From positions 1-13,114 of the forward strand of contig SKQZ01000296.1 of the NCBI GenBank assembly GCA_007118765.1: a stretch of 13,114 bases of DNA. Direction: 5' to 3'. The stretch is from Candidatus Hydrogenedentota bacterium (GTDB lineage Bacteria > Hydrogenedentota > Hydrogenedentia > Hydrogenedentales > CAITNO01). How positions within the stretch are numbered: position 1 is the first letter of the stretch; every line of letters starts with the position of its first letter. The notes beneath the pieces are model-generated. The model saw only the letters and a list, made by a program, of their open reading frames with translations, was not told where the DNA came from and did no database searches. Below are positions 1 through 6,752 of this stretch, in pieces. The translations under genes and the position numbers were made by a program.

Positions 1-121
1 CTTTGCGCAGGCCGCCGGCTGACAGCGTGTTAGTACACGTCGAAGTCGGCGGGCAAGCAAAGTGCCTGATATGGTGTAAGATTCGCAGGCGTAACAGAAA
101 TCTTGTGAAATATGCGGGCTA
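1..121 (+). repeat. Palindromic MITE-like repeat, copy 1 (5' part outside window)
   Basis: This stretch matches positions 12154-12274 (copy 3) base for base except for three substitutions and no indels, so it is the last two thirds of the same 181-bp element; the rest lies left of the window. It contains the central stem CGTGT-TAGT-ACACG and the right terminal arm, which ends in GCGGGCTA. The final TA (120-121) with the preceding C gives, on the minus strand, the TAG stop codon of the uracil-DNA glycosylase gene. It encodes no protein that I can see. Matching was done by eye. Confidence 0.9.
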
Positions 122-715
122 TAACAGCGCATGAACCCGCGTGCGCAGCGCCGGCAGCACATCACGTTCAAACCAGGGATGCTTGCGGAGCCACAGATTG
201 TTGCGGAAGGAGGGGTGCGGTATGGGCGCGTATCGCGGCAAATACTCGCGCCAACAGCGCACGGTCTCGGTGAGTGTCGGTTTAACGTGCTCACCCAAAT
301 GCCATGCCTGTGCATAACGCCCTGCAAGCACGATCAGCTGAACCTGCGGCAACAGGCCCATAACCGCTTCAAACCAACGGGGCGCGCATTCAGGCCGGGG
401 CGGCAGGTCGCCGCCGCGTTTGTTGCGGCCGGGGTAACACAAGCCCATCGGCATAATCGCAATTCGCGTCTCGTCATAAAAAACGGGCCGGTCCAATGCC
501 AACCAAGCGCGTAATCGGTCGCCGCTTGGATCATTCCACGGAATGCCTGTTTCATGCACGCGCAGCCCCGGCGCCTGTCCCACAATCAATAACCGCGCCG
601 TTTCGCGCGCCCGGATAACCGGACGCGGGCCCAGCGGCAGATGCGCCTCGCACACCCGACATGCGCGAATGTCCGTCAACAACGCGTCAAGACCGTATCT
701 GTTTGGGTCGTTCAT
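119..715 (-). CDS. Uracil-DNA glycosylase family protein, probable 4Fe-4S type
   Basis: 198 aa. It belongs to the uracil-DNA glycosylase superfamily, enzymes that remove uracil from DNA at the start of base excision repair. Motif 1 (GQAPG, residues 46-50) is followed by IPWNDPSGDRL (58-68), and a C-terminal HPSFRN (167-172) corresponds to the motif that enters the minor groove. Four cysteines, C19, C22, C93 and C110, have the spacing expected of the iron-sulfur cluster ligands in family 4/5-like UDGs (C-x2-C, then two cysteines about 16 apart). Length is normal for the family. The start ATG at 715 has only a weak, distant purine stretch upstream. The TAG stop is made by the end of the adjacent repeat. 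The gene is divergent from the zinc-ribbon gene at 873. Family assignment is firm, but activity on uracil specifically is inferred. Confidence 0.9.
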   Translation of the reverse strand: MNDPNRYGLDALLTDIRACRVCEAHLPLGPRPVIRARETARLLIVGQAPGLRVHETGIPWNDPSGDRLRAWLALDRPVFYDETRIAIMPMGLCYPGRNKRGGDLPPRPECAPRWFEAVMGLLPQVQLIVLAGRYAQAWHLGEHVKPTLTETVRCWREYLPRYAPIPHPSFRNNLWLRKHPWFERDVLPALRTRVHALL

Positions 716-758
716 AAAAGAACTGCTGCCCTCTTTTTGGAAACGTAACAGGAAAAAG

Positions 759-787
759 TTGGCGGTTACAACCTCAAAAAGTATATG
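759..787 (+). promoter_or_regulatory. Candidate sigma70 promoter for the zinc-ribbon gene
   Basis: TTGGCG (759-764) and TATATG (782-787) are separated by 17 bases. Each hexamer matches the consensus at four of six positions, so this is a moderate candidate only. Transcription would start near 794, leaving a leader of about 80 bases before the ATG at 873. Confidence 0.35.
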
Positions 788-872
788 CTTAGCTCCACAC
801 TGCTGTCCAATGCCATCCGTTGCAGCCCATGCAGCAGTCGGTTGAATAGACTCTCAAGAAAAGGAACGAGAT

Positions 873-1244
873 ATGCCAAACTTTTTTATGAGCGGTTATT
901 TTATGGCGCAGGAGAGCACCACAACACGAGAGGGGCGAAGAGCGGCGCACCAAGCGTTGCAGGGCGTTAATGCCACGCGCTCGGAGATACAGGATTTGCG
1001 CGACCAGGTTGAACGGTTGTGCCTGCTGAATCAAGCCATGTGGGAATTGGTGTCTGAACGCTTGCATCTGACCGAGGACCACTTGGAAAAGAAGGCACAG
1101 GAAGTGGACCTGCGCGACGGCAAGGCCGACGGAAAAATGACGACCCATCCCCTGCGGTGCCCCCAGTGTCATCGCGTTTCCAATTCACGCCACAAAAAAT
1201 GCCTGTATTGCGGCATGCTGTTTGAAGGCAGCGCCTTCGGATAA
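873..1244 (+). CDS. Small protein with coiled coil and C-terminal zinc ribbon, function unknown
   Basis: 123 aa, no family recognised. Residues about 35-80 are charged and helical with a heptad-like pattern (…RSEIQDLRDQVERL…), suggesting a coiled coil. The C-terminus has C96-x2-C99-x10-C110-x2-C113, a classic zinc-ribbon spacing that binds one zinc ion. There is no signal peptide and no membrane segment, so it should be cytoplasmic. The start at 873 is preferred because AAGGA lies 7 bases upstream; in-frame ATGs at 888 and 903 are alternatives, the latter giving a protein beginning MAQES. It stands alone between divergent and convergent neighbours, so context says little. The ribbon may bind nucleic acid or another protein, but that is inference. 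Confidence 0.75.
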   Translation: MPNFFMSGYFMAQESTTTREGRRAAHQALQGVNATRSEIQDLRDQVERLCLLNQAMWELVSERLHLTEDHLEKKAQEVDLRDGKADGKMTTHPLRCPQCHRVSNSRHKKCLYCGMLFEGSAFG

Positions 1245-1256
1245 GCCGGACGGCGC
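1231..1256. terminator. Candidate two-way hairpin terminator between convergent genes
   Basis: GCGCC (1231-1235) pairs with GGCGC (1252-1256), and CGG (1238-1240) pairs with CCG (1246-1248) around the loop ATAAG. The hairpin includes the zinc-ribbon gene's stop codon and sits just before the end of the convergent sulfotransferase gene. There is no U-tract on either strand, so it is a weak terminator candidate. Confidence 0.3.
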
Positions 1257-1262
1257 ATCATG

Positions 1263-1877
1263 CTACTTCGCGCTTGCACGCTGTCGGTATAACCGGGGTT
1301 CAACCGCCGCCTGCATGGCCGCCTCGTCAAGCGCGCCGCCCAGGAAACGATTGACTTGGTCCGCCGTCTGGCCGGGCTGCTGCAACGTTACCTGATGCTC
1401 CACAAACAGTGTCCACACATTCGGTTGTGTCTCCAGCCATGTGTGGATATGGCGCAAGTGCCGCTTGTAAGTCGCCGCCAACTGCGCATCCTCCGCGCGC
1501 AACCGTTCGGGCGTCACGCTGGCCGCGTCTATTTCACCCTGTGCCGCACGTCGCGTCAGCATGGCACGTTGCGATGCCAATACTTCGGTCATGGCACGAC
1601 GCATGAAGATGACCGCATATTGATAATCGGCGGGAAGGTGCTCCAGTAGAAAAGAAACCACTTTGACCGCTTTGCCTGTTGCAAGCGGCACCCATCCGGC
1701 ATCCTTTTCGAGCCGCTTCACCGGCTCAAACTCATAATAGCCTTGCGGGTTGTCGGCATCTGCGGCGCGTGTTTCGTCCGTGAGCAAAGGCATCCCGCCC
1801 GCAGCCAACATGCGCATCATCATGGAAGTGCCACTGCGCGGCAACCCGGAAACAATCACTATGCCATCGTTCTGCAT
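1263..1877 (-). CDS. Sulfotransferase family protein (P-loop)
   Basis: 204 aa from the ATG at 1877. The N-terminal GLPRSGTS (residues 11-18) is the 5'-phosphosulfate-binding loop of PAPS-dependent sulfotransferases, preceded by the usual hydrophobic strand (IVIVSG). The motif MRRAMTEVLASQ lies in the middle, where the family's 3'-phosphate-binding strand and helix are expected. It would transfer a sulfuryl group from PAPS to an unknown acceptor; some members of this clan are kinase-like or of unknown role. The protein is shorter than typical sulfotransferases (about 250-300 aa). A longer version starting with TTG at 1898 is possible, with CAGG just upstream that belongs to the solo repeat arm. 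It lies 41 bases downstream of the HTH-receiver gene on the same strand and may be co-transcribed with it. Confidence 0.8.
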   Translation of the reverse strand: MQNDGIVIVSGLPRSGTSMMMRMLAAGGMPLLTDETRAADADNPQGYYEFEPVKRLEKDAGWVPLATGKAVKVVSFLLEHLPADYQYAVIFMRRAMTEVLASQRAMLTRRAAQGEIDAASVTPERLRAEDAQLAATYKRHLRHIHTWLETQPNVWTLFVEHQVTLQQPGQTADQVNRFLGGALDEAAMQAAVEPRLYRQRASAK

Positions 1878-1898
1878 GATTTGCCGCCATCTTTCCAA

Positions 1899-1921
1899 AA
1901 ACCTGTGAAATATCCGGGCTA
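1899..1921 (-). repeat. Solo terminal arm of the palindromic repeat
   Basis: On the minus strand this reads TAGCCCGGATATTTCA followed by CAGGTTT, the same as the left end of copies 2 and 3 apart from one missing T. No other part of the 181-bp element is nearby. Its first three bases are the TAG stop codon of the HTH-receiver regulator. It could be a remnant of a deleted full copy or an independent short repeat unit. Confidence 0.75.
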
Positions 1922-2497
1922 GTTGACGTCAACGCCTACTTTGGCAAGTGCGCGCCGCAGGTCATCCGGGGTAAAGGGTTTCTGGAGCAATAGCGTTGCG
2001 CCCATGTCCAAAATGCGTTGGGCCGCTTCGCCTTGGTAGTACCCGGTCATGGCAATAATCTGCGTGTTCTCTGTCAGAGGATTGTGCTTGATGCGACGGC
2101 ACACTTCAAAACCGTCAATGCCCGGCAGGCGCAGGTCCAAAAAGACGACGTCCGGACGAAAACCGGCCACCATCTGACCCGCGTCAAAACCGTCCAACGC
2201 CACCTCTATTTGGAAAGGCGTCTCGGAACGTTCCAGAAAGCGCCGTATCACCGACAACACCGCCTTCTCGTCATCCACCACCAAGATTTTGACGCCCGGA
2301 TTGCCCAGGTCTTCATGCAACGGGATACTGTTATCTTTCATGAAGCGCACCAAATCATCGCGGCGGATGCGGCGATGGCCACCCGGTGTCTTAAATACAC
2401 GCAGACGCCCCGCCTCCGCCCACTTGCGAATTGTATCTGCCGTTACATGGCAATACCGTGCCACTTCCGACGTGCTGAACGATTGTTTTGCTTCCAT
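1919..2497 (-). CDS. HTH (excisionase/MerR-like) plus response-regulator receiver protein
   Basis: 192 aa with two domains. Residues 6-55 form a MerR/excisionase-type winged helix (STSEVARYCHVTADTIRKW, then GGHRRIRRDDL), which binds DNA. Residues about 69-190 are a CheY-like receiver: acidic pair D75/D76, phosphoacceptor D121 (in FLDLRLPG), T151 and K173 are all present, so phosphorylation should work. The order, DNA-binding domain first and receiver last, is the reverse of most response regulators. No histidine kinase lies in the window, so it is an orphan regulator here. The ATG at 2497 has AAGGT upstream, and a strong promoter lies at 2550-2578. The TAG stop is supplied by a solo repeat arm, yet both domains look complete. 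Confidence 0.9.
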   Translation of the reverse strand: MEAKQSFSTSEVARYCHVTADTIRKWAEAGRLRVFKTPGGHRRIRRDDLVRFMKDNSIPLHEDLGNPGVKILVVDDEKAVLSVIRRFLERSETPFQIEVALDGFDAGQMVAGFRPDVVFLDLRLPGIDGFEVCRRIKHNPLTENTQIIAMTGYYQGEAAQRILDMGATLLLQKPFTPDDLRRALAKVGVDVN

Positions 2498-2549
2498 TGC
2501 GCTTTACCTTTGCATGGATTATGAGGTTTTATAGTTTCCAACAAACGTT

Positions 2550-2578
2550 ATCATACACAGTTGCGCCCCCATTTTCAA
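2550..2578 (-). promoter_or_regulatory. Sigma70-type promoter of the HTH-receiver gene
   Basis: On the minus strand TTGAAA (2573-2578) and TATGAT (2550-2555) are exactly 17 bases apart, each matching the consensus at five of six positions. Transcription would start near 2543, giving a leader of about 46 bases. This is the best promoter match noticed in the window. Confidence 0.7.
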
Positions 2579-2865
2579 GTTAAGGTTGCGTCTAATGTGT
2601 ATTGCCCTTGAAAACAACATTTCCAATACCTGACTAACAGTGTAAAATACCGCTGTTAAGATACTTGGCGACAATAGATCCAGCGTGGGTAGCCCTGCTC
2701 ACAGTGCTATTCTCAATGGAATGCTGTCACTTTTCGCGTTTTAGCCGCTCCCCAAAAACATGATCTGACACCCCTCCCGGGCATTGCACGCACACTGTCA
2801 GAACGGTCGTTTTGTATTTCCCACGAATATCCCGTGAAACCGAACACGCTTGTGCCCTAAATCTG
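2579..2865. other. Intergenic stretch with no gene recognised
   Basis: Between the promoter of the HTH-receiver gene and the end of the DUF1858 gene I find no credible coding region and no RNA gene. Minus-strand CTGACA…TGTCAG (about 2764-2801) could pair with a long loop, but this is too weak to call a terminator. Open frames here overlap the DUF1858 gene and have no family features. Confidence 0.5.
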
Positions 2866-3102
2866 TCAGGCCTTGGCTTCGCTTTCGCTCTCGTTTTCGA
2901 ACAGTCCTTCAAGGACTTCCAACAACATGTTGACATCAACGCCATAGGCTTGACACACCTGCTCAATGGTTTCATAGGCGTTGATATGGCAATGGGCACA
3001 ACCGCCTAGATGAAACGCAGCAAAGACTTCGGCCGCGCGCGGGTGCAACGCCATCGCATCTGCCACAGGCATGTCCGGTGAGAAACGTTTGTTTTCCGAC
3101 AT
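2866..3102 (-). CDS. DUF1858 / redox-disulfide domain protein
   Basis: 78 aa, the whole protein being one DUF1858-type domain (the 'hybrid cluster protein-associated disulfide' family, related to the ScdA N-terminal domain). The pattern fits: MPVADAMALHPRAAEVF, then the motif GGCAHC with C35-x2-C38, then helices ending in LLEVLEGLF. The C-x2-C pair suggests a redox-active disulfide or metal site, and family members often sit beside anaerobic redox enzymes. It is 71 bases downstream of porB on the same strand, with its own AAGGGA ribosome-binding site, so it is probably the last gene of the por operon. A functional link to the oxidoreductase is inference. Confidence 0.85.
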   Translation of the reverse strand: MSENKRFSPDMPVADAMALHPRAAEVFAAFHLGGCAHCHINAYETIEQVCQAYGVDVNMLLEVLEGLFENESESEAKA

Positions 3103-3173
3103 CGTATTTTCCCTTTTCTGTTGTCACTGTTTAAATGAACGCGACACTTCCGTTGTCTATTCCTAAACGGCGT

Positions 3174-4079
3174 TCACTCTTCAGCGCGGTGACGCGCCAC
3201 CGCTTTGCGCCAACGTTCATCCACGCGTTCCTGCAAACGGGCCAGCGTCTCTTCATCCAACACGCCAAACCGGCTTTGTAATTCAATAAATTTTCGGACA
3301 GGCTGCCGGTTGTCTTTATCGGCCAGCGCCAGACTTTTGCCAGTCAGTTGAAACTTGCCGTCCATGATTTCGAAGAGAATAAACGCACCTGTTTCAACCG
3401 CCAATTGTGCCATGGCGACCGTCTCTGCCGTTGGGAATTGCCAGCCGGGCGGACACGGTGCATTGATGTGCATGAACCGTGTGCCGGATATGCCGCGGGC
3501 CGTGCACACTTTATCATAAAGGTCGCCGGGATAACCGGGGCTTGCCGTGGCGATATAGGGGATATCGTGTGCTTCCACAATGGCGGGCAGGTCTTTGGCA
3601 AACTGCATTTTTCCTTTGGCCGGCGTCGTGGTGGTCTTCGCGCCCAACGGCGTCAGACTGGAACGTTGTGTGCCGGTGTTCATATACGCTTCATTGTCGT
3701 AACACACAAAAAACACATTGGCATTGCGTTCAGCAGCGCCGCTGAGCCCCTGCATGCCGATATCGGCCGTGCCGCCGTCACCCGCCATGGCCACCACCGT
3801 GAGATCATCGCGACCCTGCTTCTTGAGGGAGGCGGCAATCCCGGACGCGCACGCCGCCGTGCCGGGGAACACACTGTTCATAACGGGCACCTGCACCGAG
3901 GCCGTCGGGTACATGCCGCATAACACGGTAAAACAGCTTGCGGGCACCACAAAAATGGCCTTGCCGTCAAGCGCTTTGCTCATGTGCCGAAAGACAATGC
4001 CCACACTGCATCCGGCGCAGGCCCGGTTACCGGGCAACATATATTCTTGCTCTGGCAAATTTAACGTGTTCGTCGCCAT
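3174..4079 (-). CDS. porB: 2-oxoacid (pyruvate):ferredoxin oxidoreductase beta subunit
   Basis: 301 aa. This is the thiamine-diphosphate-binding subunit of the four-subunit enzyme that converts pyruvate and CoA to acetyl-CoA and CO2 while reducing ferredoxin. Cysteines C21, C24, C49 and C209 (in NAPCPPGW) are placed as the proximal 4Fe-4S ligands. AGDGG (99-103) to YDNEAY (127-132) is the ThDP/Mg2+ motif. TPLGAKTTTTPAGK-like residues (143-156, here with AKGK at the end) are typical of PorB. The start is the ATG at 4079, which has GGAG upstream; the open frame continues 78 codons further back, but that part only overlaps porA. It follows porA by 34 bases. Pyruvate is the likeliest substrate, but a 2-ketoisovalerate enzyme would look similar. 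Confidence 0.92.
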   Translation of the reverse strand: MATNTLNLPEQEYMLPGNRACAGCSVGIVFRHMSKALDGKAIFVVPASCFTVLCGMYPTASVQVPVMNSVFPGTAACASGIAASLKKQGRDDLTVVAMAGDGGTADIGMQGLSGAAERNANVFFVCYDNEAYMNTGTQRSSLTPLGAKTTTTPAKGKMQFAKDLPAIVEAHDIPYIATASPGYPGDLYDKVCTARGISGTRFMHINAPCPPGWQFPTAETVAMAQLAVETGAFILFEIMDGKFQLTGKSLALADKDNRQPVRKFIELQSRFGVLDEETLARLQERVDERWRKAVARHRAEE

Positions 4080-4113
4080 TGGTATCTCCAATCTGTAGAC
4101 CCCTACAGGGGGG

Positions 4114-5331
4114 TTATAATTGCAGGTTAATCCAGTCGGTCGGTTTCGGGCCTTTGCCTTGTTCCGCCCATGTAATGCTGTCACGCGCCGCATCCACCAA
4201 TTCACGCGCCTTGATGTCACGGCCGCCCAGTCCGGCGATATAGCCATGTACTTCCGGCATGACGCGGTGTTCAAAAAGCGCCGCCTGCACATCCCGGCGA
4301 ATGGGTCCGTCATAGCCGTAGCTCAAACTCTTGTCGAACACAACGACGAGTCCGGCTTCTTTCAGCGCATCGGCCACCGCCGCCGCCGGGAAAGGCCGGT
4401 AGGCGCGCAAACCAAGTACGCCCGCCCGTATCCCTTCCGACCGCAACATATCGGCGCTGATGGTGGCCTCGCCGGCCAAACTGCCCGCGGCCAGCAACAC
4501 GACCTCGGCATCTTCAAGTTGATAGGACCACAGCAGACCGCCCCAGCGCCGCCCGAAACAGGCCTCGAATTCTTCGTCCGCAACCACAATCATGTCAAGC
4601 GCTTCTTTGTGCGCCTGTTCCATGAGATATCGAAACTCCATGTACCCATGGCACAATACACCATCGCCGTTCAGCCGGGGATTGGCAAGGGTAACGGGGT
4701 TGACATTGCGCGGCTCTTCGGGATCCAGTATGGTATGCACCGAATAGGGCGGCAAATAGGCGTCCACCTGTTCCTGCTCCGGAATGTCCACGGGCATCAC
4801 CGTATGGGACAAAATGAATCCGTCGTAACACACCATTACCGGCAACTTAACCTGCTCCGCAATGCGGAACCCCTGCAGGAACGTGTCCAGAATTTCCTGG
4901 TTGTTGCGGCAATAGAGCTGTATCCATCCCTGATCCCGTTGCGACATGGCATCCTGCTGATCGTTCAGCACACTCCACGGCGCGGACATGGCCCTGTTCG
5001 CGCATCCCATGACAATGGGCAGTCGCGATCCGGCCGCCCACGACAATTGCTCGCACATGTAGGCCAGGCCATTGGCGCTGCTTGCCGTGAAAACGCGCGA
5101 CCCTGACGTGGCGGCGCCGATACAAACGCCCATGGCGCTGTGTTCGCTCTCCACCGTGATAAACTCGGCATCGAGAACGCCGGTTTCAATGTATTTTGAG
5201 AGTGTCTCCACAACAGGAGACTGTGGTGTGATTGGATAGGCAGCCACCACGTCAACACGGGCGAGACGCGCCGCTTCCGCCGCCGCGCGATTGCCCGTGA
5301 TTACAGAAACAGATTGGGTGTCAACGGTCAC
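4114..5331 (-). CDS. porA: 2-oxoacid (pyruvate):ferredoxin oxidoreductase alpha subunit
   Basis: 405 aa from a GTG start at 5331. This start is chosen because AAGGAGG lies 9 bases upstream and the protein then begins in the usual way, a few residues before ITGNRAAAEAARLA. YPITPQS (residues 32-38) is the conserved motif at the start of the family's pyrimidine-binding domain, and the middle region has the expected transketolase-like C-terminal domain II (…YDGPIRRDV…). The alpha subunit makes up most of the substrate pocket together with PorB. The start overlaps the end of porD by 11 bases, implying translational coupling. An in-frame upstream ATG at 5427 would add 32 basic residues that only mirror porD; I reject it. 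Confidence 0.93.
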   Translation of the reverse strand: MTVDTQSVSVITGNRAAAEAARLARVDVVAAYPITPQSPVVETLSKYIETGVLDAEFITVESEHSAMGVCIGAATSGSRVFTASSANGLAYMCEQLSWAAGSRLPIVMGCANRAMSAPWSVLNDQQDAMSQRDQGWIQLYCRNNQEILDTFLQGFRIAEQVKLPVMVCYDGFILSHTVMPVDIPEQEQVDAYLPPYSVHTILDPEEPRNVNPVTLANPRLNGDGVLCHGYMEFRYLMEQAHKEALDMIVVADEEFEACFGRRWGGLLWSYQLEDAEVVLLAAGSLAGEATISADMLRSEGIRAGVLGLRAYRPFPAAAVADALKEAGLVVVFDKSLSYGYDGPIRRDVQAALFEHRVMPEVHGYIAGLGGRDIKARELVDAARDSITWAEQGKGPKPTDWINLQL

Positions 5332-5656
5332 AGGACGCTTCCTCCTTGGTTGACGCCGCAACATCCTCGGCATGTTCCGGGCGCATTTCGATGGCCTGGC
5401 TGGGGCACACTTGCACACATACGCCACAGCCTTTGCAATACTCCATGTCTATCTCGGGCGGCGCGGTACGACTAATCACATTGTCCGGACAGAACATCCA
5501 ACACTGCATACAGACAATTTTGCCCTTGCGCGCTGCAACACATTTTTCGGGGTCTACTACCGGACGCAACGTGCGCCAGTCACCGGTCCTGCCCGCTTCG
5601 CCCACACACGGCCACGACATGGCCGTTTTTTGTTTACAATGTCTCGTCTGTCCCAT
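5321..5656 (-). CDS. porD: 2-oxoacid:ferredoxin oxidoreductase delta subunit (2x 4Fe-4S ferredoxin)
   Basis: 111 aa, the electron-transfer subunit. The N-terminal TGDWRTLRPVVD (24-35) is the usual PorD lead-in. The second cluster site is standard: C74-x2-C77-x2-C80-x3-C84-P. The first site is unusual: C39 is followed by nine residues before C49-x2-C52-x3-C56-P, where C-x2-C-x2-C-x3-C is the common pattern. Either C39 still serves through a longer loop or this cluster is altered. The ATG at 5656 has GGAG 8 bases upstream. It lies 33 bases after porG and overlaps porA. Confidence 0.92.
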   Translation of the reverse strand: MGQTRHCKQKTAMSWPCVGEAGRTGDWRTLRPVVDPEKCVAARKGKIVCMQCWMFCPDNVISRTAPPEIDMEYCKGCGVCVQVCPSQAIEMRPEHAEDVAASTKEEASCDR

Positions 5657-5689
5657 AGTACTTACTCCATACTGCGCATTCCGCAGTCA

Positions 5690-6271
5690 TTACGAAGCGC
5701 AACGCGTTGCCTCGAAGGTCAGACGCGCTGCCTCAATATTCTTTTCCGCCGCTTTCGGCGAAAACGCATGTCTTAATGTACGATTGATATGGTCAAGCGT
5801 TATCAGCTCTGTTGCACGCGCCACCGCGCCCAACATGGCCGTATTCACCATAATTACACCGGCGGCCCGCAGGTTTATTTCCTCTGCAATACGGTCGGCA
5901 TCAACCGTAGCCACCTGATACCCATTGGAAAGCCCCAATTCTTCAGGCGCCAGCCGGGTGTTCACGATCACATGACCGTTGGGCGCCAGGCCCTCGGTGG
6001 CATTGGCCGTGGTCAGCAAACTGCCCTCCAGGATAATCACCATGTCCGGGGCTTCCACCTGTGAAAAATGGCGCAACGGGGCACTGGCCAAGCGGGTGGA
6101 TGCAGTGACGGGGGCGCCGCGTCTTTCCGCACCAAAAGCGGGGGCAGACGTCACCCCTTTGAACCCGGCATAGTACGCGGCCTCTGCGAGCAGATTCGCC
6201 GATGTAACCGCCCCTTGACCGCCCCGGCCATGCCAACGTATTTCTATCTGTTCAATCTGATTCATAGCCAT
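5690..6271 (-). CDS. porG: 2-oxoacid:ferredoxin oxidoreductase gamma subunit
   Basis: 193 aa. The gamma subunit of four-part pyruvate/2-oxoacid ferredoxin oxidoreductases, helping bind coenzyme A in the assembled complex. WHGRGGQGAVTSANLL (13-28) and FGAERRGAPV (about 50-60) are hallmark motifs. I prefer the ATG at 6271 (CAGGA 8 bases upstream) over the ATG two codons later at 6265; the open frame reaches back to 6415 but has no family-like sequence there. It is the first gene of a porGDAB operon with gaps of 33, -11 and 34 bases. No clear promoter was found upstream. Confidence 0.93.
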   Translation of the reverse strand: MAMNQIEQIEIRWHGRGGQGAVTSANLLAEAAYYAGFKGVTSAPAFGAERRGAPVTASTRLASAPLRHFSQVEAPDMVIILEGSLLTTANATEGLAPNGHVIVNTRLAPEELGLSNGYQVATVDADRIAEEINLRAAGVIMVNTAMLGAVARATELITLDHINRTLRHAFSPKAAEKNIEAARLTFEATRCAS

Positions 6272-6752
6272 TTCAAGAATCCTGTTTAGATATGGTTCAT
6301 GGTGCTCAGTACACTGACGGTGGATACACGTCGCCGGCGTTTCAAACGGTGTGCTTCGCTGTCGGGAGACTAAAACGCCGGAACCGCCAAAAACCCTTGA
6401 CCGGGTTGCAGTCACGGCGTTGCGCAGACACTACAACAAAATCAATCAAGCAGACCCAATCGGGACGGTTTGATCGCGCACAATACCGCAGCGCGTGGCG
6501 TGTGCCGCGATACGCAATGGGACGCGCCCCGTCTAATTAGTAACAACAACCAATAGAACGCTGCTGCATCACATTACACCACCGGAACTATACCATATCG
6601 GCAACCCCGAAGATCAAATAAACCGTGATTATCACGTATTTGTGGGGCAGATCATACATCCCGAGACCGCCTTTCAAGTGCGTTTATCAGGCTGTTTGGC
6701 ATCTGCCCTTCGCGGGTGTCCGCGTTTATGTACCCACATGCCGGCCGTGTGC
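6272..6752. other. Intergenic region upstream of porG; one short palindrome, no gene
   Basis: About 480 bases between the aldolase-isomerase operon and porG. The open frame at 6292-6540 (plus) is short, has an atypical composition and has no recognisable domain. The region should hold the porG promoter and the isomerase terminator, but neither is convincing: CGCGG-GTGT-CCGCG (6711-6724) is a short hairpin without a U-tract. The perfect palindrome CGTGATTATCACG (6624-6636) is the only operator-like site I see. Confidence 0.5.
6624..6636. promoter_or_regulatory. Perfect 13-base palindrome, candidate operator
   Basis: CGTGAT-T-ATCACG has six-base arms around one base, too tight to be an RNA hairpin but suited to a dimeric DNA-binding protein. 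It lies about 350 bases upstream of porG and 117 bases past the end of the isomerase gene. I cannot name the regulator. Confidence 0.25.

Noticed and set aside
2727..2999. Minus-strand open frame overlapping the DUF1858 gene
   Set aside because: It overlaps a clear family member in another frame and shows no domain features.
4080..4313. N-terminal extension of porB (78 extra residues)
   Set aside because: It overlaps the 3' end of porA, has no family similarity by eye, and the ATG at 4079 has a good ribosome-binding site and the standard PorB start.
4120..5106. Long plus-strand open frame opposite porA
   Set aside because: It is the antisense shadow of porA, rich in His/Arg as expected from the reversed codons.
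5332..5427. N-terminal extension of porA (32 basic residues)
   Set aside because: It lies wholly within porD in another frame; the GTG at 5331 has AAGGAGG 9 bases upstream and gives a normal PorA N-terminus.
6292..6540. 82-codon plus-strand open frame upstream of porG
   Set aside because: Arg/Gln-rich composition, no ribosome-binding site of note, no recognisable domain, and partly opposite the porG leader.
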